This document shows positions 1 to 4,675 of a DNA stretch of 8,146 bases, in pieces; position 1 is the first letter of the stretch; each line of letters opens with the position of its first letter. The position numbers and the translations under genes are program-made. Source of the stretch: VMFP01 sp964630025 (GTDB lineage: Bacteria; Patescibacteriota; Andersenbacteria; UBA10190; CAIZMI01); assembly GCA_964630025.1 (NCBI GenBank), contig CAZVRG010000035.1, forward strand, positions 1 to 8,146, given 5' to 3'. Below the pieces are notes generated by a model, which was given only the letters and a program-made list of their open reading frames with translations, had not been told where the DNA came from and did not search any database.

Positions 1-737
1 ATCGACGTCTGGCAGCAGATTCTTGAAAAAGTGGAAGGGTGCGGTCCGCGGATCGCGGCGGGGATCATCGCCTCCATCGGTACCATCCAGCGTTTCTGGG
101 TGGAACCGGATAGGGAGGAGATGGCCCGGCTGTACCAGCGGAGCCAGCGGCTCGAGCGGGACGGGAAGTTCGAGAAGGATCTCGACAAGATTCAACAGCC
201 CAATCCGCCAAACCGCTACGAAGCGCTGCATCTCGTGCGTACTTGGAAACAGACGCACGGAAAGGAAGCGGAAGCGCGGCTTCTGGACGAAGCCATCGTG
301 TGTCACCGAGGACGGAGTCGCTTGCGCCTGCGTGCGCTGACGCGCGGTGCGTCAAGGCGTACTGCGGCGTCCACGTGCTGCGGGGAGGGAAGCACAAGGA
401 GGTTTCACCGGAACAGAGCTTCCCGCGACGACGCGGCGGACACCTGGCCAACTGGTCCGCGTTCGCACGGCAGTCGCTCTACCTCTTAGCCGACCAGTTC
501 AATCGGCGGCCGAAGAGCATCTGGGGACAGAAACTTCTCCAGAACAAGAAACGCCTGCGGGAACGGCATCCCGAGCCCGTGGAAGTGAACGGCAAGAAGC
601 GGTACACGGATGGGCACATTCACCGCATGGGACTGTGGCGCACGATCACGCGGTTCGTCGAGTGGCTGTTCAGGGAATGGACCAAGCTCGAGGAAGCCCA
701 GCGCGGGGTTAAACGAGGTGAGGTGGACGTTGGGTAA
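1..737 (+). pseudogene. IS110/Transposase_20-like helix-hairpin-helix protein, 3' part, frameshifted
   Basis: The gene runs off the left edge, so its N-terminus is not visible. From base 1 the first frame encodes a helix-hairpin-helix-like stretch (VEGCGPRIAAGIIASIG followed by IQRF), the pattern of the C-terminal Transposase_20 domain of IS110/IS116/IS902 transposases. Similarity then continues in a different frame (codons starting at 0 mod 3): AYCGVHV, FPRRRGG, NW..ARQ.LYLLADQFNRRP, RYTDGHIHRM, and a final FVEWLFREW helix, ending at TAA 735-737. The switch lies between about 300 and 350 and equals loss of one base. No classical slippery heptamer is visible there, so a decayed gene or a sequencing error is likelier than programmed frameshifting. 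The DEDD/RuvC-like catalytic half, if present, is outside the window. Family assignment comes from remembered motif patterns and could instead be a CPR-specific HHH protein. Confidence 0.6.
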
Positions 738-784
738 ATTGTCTATTTAAGACGCGCTCTTGCATGTCCACTGAATTCAATCTT

Positions 785-846
785 CGGGCGAGACGGTCGT
801 GGAAATGTCCTTTGGACGAGAGGAGTCTTGTCTCGCCCGTTTCTCT
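785..846 (+). terminator. Long hairpin followed by T-rich tail, probable terminator
   Basis: CGGGCGAGAC (785-794) pairs perfectly with GTCTCGCCCG (830-839), 10 bp, followed by TTTCTCT (840-846). The same style of tail ends other terminators in this window (for example after 7511). The 35-nt loop contains a smaller GTCC-TTT-GGAC hairpin (807-817). It sits 48 bases after the transposase-like remnant and so could end that transcript. It could also be the 5' domain of the structured RNA that follows. The long loop is unusual for a plain terminator. Confidence 0.5.
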
Positions 847-856
847 TACCACAAGG

Positions 857-910
857 GTGTTTCACGATGATCACGTTGTTCGAAAGAACGTATGCGGCGG
901 TGTGAAGCAC
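857..910 (+). repeat. RNA module A (first copy of a 54-nt stem/12-12 loop/GAAA hairpin unit)
   Basis: GTGTTTCAC (857-865) pairs with GTGAAGCAC (902-910), with one G-U pair. Bases 866-877 and 890-901 form a symmetric 12/12 internal region around GTTC-GAAA-GAAC (878-889). Module B at 1043-1096 has exactly the same segment lengths and the same cap, while its helix differs at paired positions. Confidence 0.65.
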
Positions 911-1042
911 TATTGAGCAGCACGAAACTGATCTCGCGAGGGTTTTCGTGTCTCATAAGGGACGACAACGGAATGCGAGATCGTGGCTTCACGACCCGAT
1001 GGGTGCTCGCAAAGAACGTTGTGAAGCTGTTCCTTCCCCAAA

Positions 1043-1096
1043 ACGCTTCGCGACCGATCAAGTGTTCGAAAGAACGACGATGGATATGCGAAGTGT
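1043..1096 (+). repeat. RNA module B (second copy of the 54-nt unit)
   Basis: ACGCTTCGC (1043-1051) pairs with GCGAAGTGT (1088-1096), extendable by two A-T pairs at 1041-1042/1097-1098. Twelve-base strands 1052-1063 and 1076-1087 flank GTTC-GAAA-GAAC (1064-1075). Relative to module A, helix positions 1, 2 and 8 change as G-C to A-U, U-A to C-G and A-U to G-C, while positions 3 and 4 exchange Watson-Crick and G-U pairs, so pairing is kept. GATCA occurs in the 5' internal strand of both modules. Confidence 0.65.
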
Positions 1097-1103
1097 TTCA
1101 CAA

Positions 1104-1130
1104 AGCCAGACATGACGTCTGGCTTTTTTA
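1104..1130 (+). terminator. Intrinsic terminator of the structured RNA
   Basis: AGCCAGAC (1104-1111) pairs perfectly with GTCTGGCT (1117-1124) over a 5-nt loop, and the stem runs into six T's (1124-1129) then ATT. On the minus strand the tract after the hairpin is only three T's, so it mainly stops plus-strand transcripts. It may help end the convergent recombinase transcript, whose stop codon lies about 20 bases away. Confidence 0.9.
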
Positions 1131-1148
1131 TTGAAGGAAGGGAAGTCA

Positions 1149-2096
1149 CTATTCTGCGCGTTTTAAGGGGTGATATTTCCGGTGCGTTTCCTCTGCAAAC
1201 CGGTCGGAGGGATTCACATATTTTGTGGTCGTATCGAGCGATTCGTGTCCGAGAAGAATTTGGAGGGCGGCAGGACTGGCGCCTTCTTCCGCCAGATAGG
1301 TTGCGAAGGCGTGCCGGAAGGAGTGGACAGTAAGAGGAACGTTAATACGTAATCGTTCCTTATAGCGCTTCAACGTCATTTCCACGTAGTTCGGAGATAA
1401 TCGCGCCTTTTCTGAATTCGCATTTCGACCACGGAGAGGAATAAACAGGGCAGGGAAGGCGTCCTTCCGTTCTTTGAGGTAGACGTCAAGGTGCCTATCC
1501 GCCCGCGGGGTAAGGTAGACAAAGCGTTCCTTCTTCCCTTTCCCGCGCACAAAAATTCTTCCGGACCCGTCAATATGTGTTCGATCAAGGCTGAGGATTT
1601 CTGAAAGCCGCATGCCGGTGGCGAAGAGTGTCTCCAACAAGGCACGATTACGAAGTGCGGTGAACCGATCCTTCTCAAACTCTGTAGGAGCCTCTAAAAG
1701 CCTCTGAAACGTGTCCATTTCAGCAACGCGAGACTTTACCCGGGGTGTTTTGACTAAATCAACAGCTTCAGGGGGTACCGGACACCGCCGATCGGTCTTA
1801 ATAAGGTACTTTAGAAAGGATCGGAGGGATGACAGCATCCGATTGATGGTTCGAGCCGAAATATGGGTCTTTTTACGCGTGTGCGGGCCTTTTGCGGTCT
1901 TTCGATCCCGAGACGTCAAAAACGCCTTATAGAGGTCAATATGCGGCTTTCCGAACTTCGAAAAGGGAATATGCACATCGTGGTCGAGAAATTTTTCAAA
2001 AACGCGGAGATCGCTTTCATAATTCTCTATTGTTTTCTCGGAGAAATTATGTGTCCGCAGCCGGAGCAAAAAATCCTCGAGGTAGGGAAGGGGCAT
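1149..2096 (-). CDS. Tyrosine recombinase, XerC/XerD/XerA type
   Basis: A 315-aa site-specific recombinase that would cut and rejoin DNA through a 3'-phosphotyrosine link. The N-terminal SAM-like core-binding domain (about residues 1-105, starting MPLPYLEDFLLRLR) is followed by the catalytic domain. Counting from the ATG at 2096, catalytic residues are Arg163 (TGMRLSEIL), Lys186 (VRGKGKKER), His258 and Arg261 (HSFRHAFAT), His284 (LLGHESL) and nucleophile Tyr293 (TTTKYVN), so the enzyme looks active. Length fits Xer proteins (about 300). The frame stays open to a TTG at 2153, but the -10 box (2143-2148) lies downstream of that codon, so the ATG at 2096 is preferred; its Shine-Dalgarno (AAGG, about 11 nt away) is weak. 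Single-gene unit, convergent with the structured RNA. Chromosome dimer resolution at a dif site is the default role; an integrase role for a mobile element is possible. The IntI-specific insertion is not apparent. Confidence 0.94.
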   Translation of the reverse strand: MPLPYLEDFLLRLRTHNFSEKTIENYESDLRVFEKFLDHDVHIPFSKFGKPHIDLYKAFLTSRDRKTAKGPHTRKKTHISARTINRMLSSLRSFLKYLIKTDRRCPVPPEAVDLVKTPRVKSRVAEMDTFQRLLEAPTEFEKDRFTALRNRALLETLFATGMRLSEILSLDRTHIDGSGRIFVRGKGKKERFVYLTPRADRHLDVYLKERKDAFPALFIPLRGRNANSEKARLSPNYVEMTLKRYKERLRINVPLTVHSFRHAFATYLAEEGASPAALQILLGHESLDTTTKYVNPSDRFAEETHRKYHPLKRAE

Positions 2097-2142
2097 AGAG
2101 AGGGCTACCTTATATATGTATACGTAATTGAGCAGTAGGGTG

Positions 2143-2172
2143 ATTATACTCAATTAATAAGCGGGGCGGCAA
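2143..2172 (-). promoter_or_regulatory. Sigma-70-type promoter of the recombinase gene
   Basis: On the minus strand TTGCCG (2172-2167) is followed after 18 bases by a perfect TATAAT (2148-2143). The predicted transcript start is near 2136, giving a leader of about 40 nt before the ATG at 2096. Confidence 0.6.
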
Positions 2173-2278
2173 TGCGTATCAAAGCGCTCCCCTCCCGCCT
2201 GTGAGATGGGCCAGAGTTTTTACCGTTTCCCGTATGCCAATCCGCGCAAAAGAACATTCTACGCAAAATTTTTCCGGA

Positions 2279-2307
2279 AGAAAAATGCCACGACAGGGTG
2301 TCGTGGC
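2279..2307 (-). terminator. Intrinsic terminator of the 125-aa gene
   Basis: GCCACGACA (2287-2295) and TGTCGTGGC (2299-2307) form a 9-bp perfect stem with a 3-nt loop. On the minus strand the stem is followed by ATTTTTC. A second hairpin (TAGGGG 2326-2331 with CCCCTA 2335-2340, extendable by GGG/CCC past a bulged T) overlaps the stop codon of the gene. Confidence 0.85.
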
Positions 2308-2337
2308 GGTGAGGGGCCTTCGGGTTAGGGGTGTCCC

Positions 2338-2715
2338 CTACCCCTTCCGTTTTTGGGTGCGTTTCCGAACTTCGGGATGTTTGCGCACATAGTCGAGAAT
2401 CACTTTCACCAACACAGGCAGCCGCAGCACCATGCCTTCGTTGAATTCGTAGTACGCGTCGCCAAGATGCATATGACTCCCGCGCGAATCGAGACCGCGT
2501 TCGAACTTTTCTAAATGTCGCACAAGAACTGCGACTGCTCGATCCTTGAGCAACGGATGGCGCGGCTCATTTGGTACGCTGCGTTTTAGAGCAATAAAAT
2601 CCTGCTCGATACGGTGCAGAGTCCTCGCGTACGGTCCACCATCTAAATGAAAGGGATCTGTGGAAGTAGGCGTTTCTTTTTTCTTCCGCATATTCCGCAG
2701 TCGTGACTTCGCCAT
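2338..2715 (-). CDS. Hypothetical protein, 125 aa, basic ends
   Basis: I do not recognise this protein. It starts MAKSRLRNMRKKK and ends in a lysine/arginine-rich tail (VRKRTQKRKG), with a probably helical middle containing LVRHLEKFERGL and a hydrophobic LRLPVLVKVILDYV helix. The charged ends suggest nucleic-acid or ribosome contact, which is only an inference. An ATG four codons upstream (2727) is in frame, but GGAGG (2725-2721) overlaps that codon and sits 5 nt before the ATG at 2715, so 2715 is the better start. The gene is transcribed alone, divergent from the gene at 2833, and ends in a hairpin at its stop codon plus a strong terminator. I could not find a convincing promoter in the intergenic space. 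Confidence 0.7.
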   Translation of the reverse strand: MAKSRLRNMRKKKETPTSTDPFHLDGGPYARTLHRIEQDFIALKRSVPNEPRHPLLKDRAVAVLVRHLEKFERGLDSRGSHMHLGDAYYEFNEGMVLRLPVLVKVILDYVRKHPEVRKRTQKRKG

Positions 2716-2832
2716 AGCAGCCTCCATAGAAAAACGAACAACGTGCCCACTACCCTACCCCTTTCTCGGGACGTACGCTAGTCTGGAGCCACGTTGGACT
2801 TGTCCTTTCCCCAAGCGAGAAACGAGAACCCC

Positions 2833-3399
2833 ATGCAACCGATAACGTCCCTTCGTCGGGTCTACGATCCGGCATCCGATTCTTCTCTGCGAGACCCGAA
2901 GCATAACAACCGCAACCTTACACTCGCCACCACTCTCCTCATCTCGTCAGAACATCCGTGTCCGATCCGGATACGAGTGGGGGTGTCCTTCGCTCCTGCT
3001 CCCCCTGCCTGCACCACCTACTGGGAAGCTGTTCGGTCTTTCCGAGAGCTGCTGCGTGATCCTTGCCCCGCCCCCCGTTGTCTTTCGCCCTCCGAGGACC
3101 CACTCGCCAACCATCCGCTAGGAAGGATTCTCGATGCTCGTTGCGAGTACTACCTGAAATTCCTCCGGAGAGAATCGCGGAAGAGGCGGGAAGTATACGT
3201 GTATTCTCCTCTCGATGTACACGGGGAGCGAGTCACGCTAGACGCCCTCAAGGATCTGAAAGCCCGGCGTAAACTGCACCTACTCTGCGTGAGCACGACG
3301 AAGTCTCTTTTGACCCGCTGGGCACGATCATTCGAGTGGGACACGTTGATACGGGCCCGCCGAATCCACGCACTTCTTCCCGCGCCGGCGCTTCGATAA
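2833..3399 (+). CDS. Hypothetical protein, 188 aa
   Basis: Unrecognised. The frame opens further upstream (TTG at 2794), but ATG 2833 is the first ATG; neither has a good Shine-Dalgarno, so the start is uncertain. The N-terminal third is rich in Pro, Ser and Thr and probably poorly ordered. The C-terminal half (from about residue 80) is mixed helix/strand: YYLKFLRRESRKRREV, then a strand-like VYVYSPLDVHG, a helix DALKDLKARRKLHLLCV, and a basic C-terminus. Six cysteines are scattered without a CxxC pair. It shares a divergent intergenic region with the 125-aa gene and is followed 17 bases later by a terminator, which supports it being a transcribed gene. Function unknown. Confidence 0.6.
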   Translation: MQPITSLRRVYDPASDSSLRDPKHNNRNLTLATTLLISSEHPCPIRIRVGVSFAPAPPACTTYWEAVRSFRELLRDPCPAPRCLSPSEDPLANHPLGRILDARCEYYLKFLRRESRKRREVYVYSPLDVHGERVTLDALKDLKARRKLHLLCVSTTKSLLTRWARSFEWDTLIRARRIHALLPAPALR

Positions 3400-3416
3400 T
3401 TGTCTACGTTCAACCC

Positions 3417-3450
3417 ATCCCGACTGCTCCGCGGTCGGGATCTTTCTTTT
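3417..3450 (+). terminator. Intrinsic terminator of the 188-aa gene
   Basis: ATCCCGAC (3417-3424) pairs with GTCGGGAT (3434-3441) over a 9-nt loop, followed by CTTTCTTTT. The tail is T-rich only on the plus strand. The convergent M23 peptidase gene stops at 3449, inside this tail, and has no separate terminator visible. Confidence 0.85.
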
Positions 3451-4675
3451 ATGGCAAATACTGCGCCGGATTCACCGGAACGCCGTTTTTGCGAACTTCG
3501 AAGTGCAGGTGTGGACCTGTCGACAACCCCGCGCCCCTCCCTACCCCACCGGACGCACCCAGCACCTGTCCGCGCGTGACAAATTGTCCGTCGCCTATGG
3601 AAACGCTCGACAAGTGGCCGTACACCGTGGAGAAATTGTCTCCGTGAAGAACCAGCACATACGAATATCCGGGACCACCGGAGTCATGCGCACGGGCCAC
3701 ATAGCCGTCTGCCGCCGCGCGTACGGGCGTTCCCATATGCGTGGGCATATCAATGCCGGCATGTGGACCGATCAGATGCGCGTAGGGGTATCCCGCGCAA
3801 TGAAAGCCGCAGGAAATACCGAAAATCGGATCAATGGGAAAATCGAAGATGCCGACGCCGCCGAGACTGGTGATGCCGCGCCGCGCGAGTTCCTCACGGA
3901 CTTGTGCCTCAATGCTGGCAATCTCGGCATTTGCACGGCGCTGTTCTGCTGCGGCTTTTTGCAGGAGGTCTTGGAACTCCGCTTCTTGTGCTTTCGTAAT
4001 ATCAAACAACCGTTCCTTCGTGGCCTGCTGGTCTTCTAAGGTTTTCTTTTGCCGCGCTTGTCGCTCCTTCAGTTCCTTTAACTCCCGCTCGAGATCGCGC
4101 AGTGCAGCTGCCTTGGTCTGAAGGGCGTCACGCAATCCCTTTACTTCTCCGAGCGTTTCCTGCGTGCGCTGTTGCACCCGCTCAACCGCGCGAATCTCCG
4201 TGAGCGCGCCGGAGAGGGATGGATATTTGAAGAACGACTCAACCGTTGAATCCGCCTCCACAATTTGCAGGATACGAATGGCTTCCCGCAGCTGGTGCCG
4301 CTTTTTATCCATATCGTCCTCTGTGCGACGAATTTCTTCCTGTACCACACCACCTTCTGCCTCCGTCTTCTCTACTTCAACAGCGGTTTTATCCAATTCG
4401 AGCTGTAACGATGTCACCTGCCCATCAATAACCTTGATCTGATCTTTTAGCGTGTCAGCAACCTCGCGCTTTTCGGAAACTTCCTTTCGGTACTGGGAAA
4501 TCCGCTTCTCGATATCCTGCAGCCGTTGCCGACGCTGGGAAAGCTGGTCACGGAGATCGTCGAGGACGTCGGCAGAAACAATACCAGGGATCAGAAGACA
4601 GAGAACAGAGAACAGAGCGCCGCATGTGCGCCAGTTACGAAATCCCCTGTCCTCTGTGCCCTGTTCCCTGTTCAC
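3449..4675 (-). CDS. Secreted coiled-coil M23 (LytM) metallopeptidase, EnvC/NlpD type
   Basis: A 408-aa exported cell-wall enzyme or hydrolase activator. Residues 1-35 look like a signal peptide (basic n-region, core LFSVLCLLIPGIV, likely cleavage after VSA-35). Residues about 37-270 are long heptad-rich coiled coil, as in EnvC/PcsB-like proteins. The C-terminal LytM domain has the full zinc/catalytic set: His305 and Asp309 (HAGID), His354 (YGHLSS), His389 and His391 (PHLHFE). EnvC itself has lost these residues, so this protein is more likely a real peptidoglycan endopeptidase than a pure activator. The GTG start overlaps the gltX TGA (GTGA), with no Shine-Dalgarno, which points to translational coupling. 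The first ten codons and the signal-peptide core lie in heptanucleotide repeats (see 4589-4616 and 4646-4673). Confidence 0.93.
   Translation of the reverse strand: MNREQGTEDRGFRNWRTCGALFSVLCLLIPGIVSADVLDDLRDQLSQRRQRLQDIEKRISQYRKEVSEKREVADTLKDQIKVIDGQVTSLQLELDKTAVEVEKTEAEGGVVQEEIRRTEDDMDKKRHQLREAIRILQIVEADSTVESFFKYPSLSGALTEIRAVERVQQRTQETLGEVKGLRDALQTKAAALRDLERELKELKERQARQKKTLEDQQATKERLFDITKAQEAEFQDLLQKAAAEQRRANAEIASIEAQVREELARRGITSLGGVGIFDFPIDPIFGISCGFHCAGYPYAHLIGPHAGIDMPTHMGTPVRAAADGYVARAHDSGGPGYSYVLVLHGDNFSTVYGHLSSVSIGDGQFVTRGQVLGASGGVGRGAGLSTGPHLHFEVRKNGVPVNPAQYLP
4589..4616 (+). repeat. Four-unit heptanucleotide repeat, arm 1 of an inverted pair
   Basis: Reading the plus strand in sevens gives GATCAGA, AGACAGA, GAACAGA, GAACAGA: two perfect and two diverged units of GARCAGR. 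On the coding (minus) strand they read TCTGTTC twice and supply LFSVLCLLI, the hydrophobic core of the peptidase signal peptide. Confidence 0.8.
4646..4673 (-). repeat. Four-unit heptanucleotide repeat, arm 2 of an inverted pair
   Basis: On the minus strand the units are GAACAGG, GAACAGG, GCACAGA, GGACAGG. They begin at the third base of the peptidase GTG start and encode NREQGTEDRG. They can pair with the arm at 4589-4616 across a 29-nt loop, 25 of 28 positions when G-U is allowed, placing a hairpin directly after the start codon. Confidence 0.8.

Larger units (their letters stand above)
856..1130 (+). ncRNA. Structured noncoding RNA, family not recognised, with twin GAAA-tetraloop modules
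   Basis: No reading frame here has a ribosome binding site or protein-like composition, but nearly every base can be placed in consecutive helices. Module A, 857-910: helix GTGTTTCAC/GTGAAGCAC, 12-nt strands on both sides, GTTC-GAAA-GAAC cap. Hairpin 914-955: TGAG/CTCA, then GCACGAAA/TTTCGTGT, 16-nt loop. Arm 965-1022: ACAACG/CGTTGT, then GCGAG/CTCGC (975-979/1006-1010), then ATCG/CGAT or the alternative TCGTG/CACGA. Module B, 1041-1098: AAACGCTTCGC/GCGAAGTGTTT, again 12-nt strands and the identical cap. An 8-bp terminator with six T's closes the unit and fixes the plus strand. I found no RNase P CR-I/CR-V core, tmRNA tRNA-like end, SRP or 6S signature. The 5' end is uncertain because I see no good promoter; it could extend back to include the hairpin at 785-839. 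All pairing was done by eye. Confidence 0.65.

Noticed and set aside
857..1096. Twin modules as integron attC sites served by the nearby tyrosine recombinase
   Set aside because: The RYYYAAC/GTTRRRY core sites are missing and the recombinase shows no IntI-type insertion. A U-tract terminator also favours an RNA.
800..1130. RNase P RNA or tmRNA
   Set aside because: GGAAATGTCC at 801-810 slightly resembles the RNase P CR-I core, but the rest of CR-I and CR-V are absent. There is no tRNA-like acceptor end for tmRNA.
846..1149. Three overlapping short open frames (892-1134 +, 846-1061 -, 910-1149 -)
   Set aside because: No ribosome binding sites, mutually overlapping, and the bases are explained by RNA helices and a terminator.
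2097..2153. 19-residue N-terminal extension of the recombinase from TTG 2153
   Set aside because: The extension would start upstream of the promoter's -10 box, and Xer-like homology begins at MPLPYLEDF.
2161..2200. GCGGG...CCCGC partial inverted repeat near the recombinase promoter as an operator
   Set aside because: Only five pairs with a long GC-rich interior; not distinguishable from base-composition noise.
2735..2745. 11-base match CACGTTGTTCG (minus strand) to the RNA at 872-882, possible antisense or regulatory link
   Set aside because: An 11-base match between two places in 8 kb on both strands is expected by chance several times, and there is no supporting structure.
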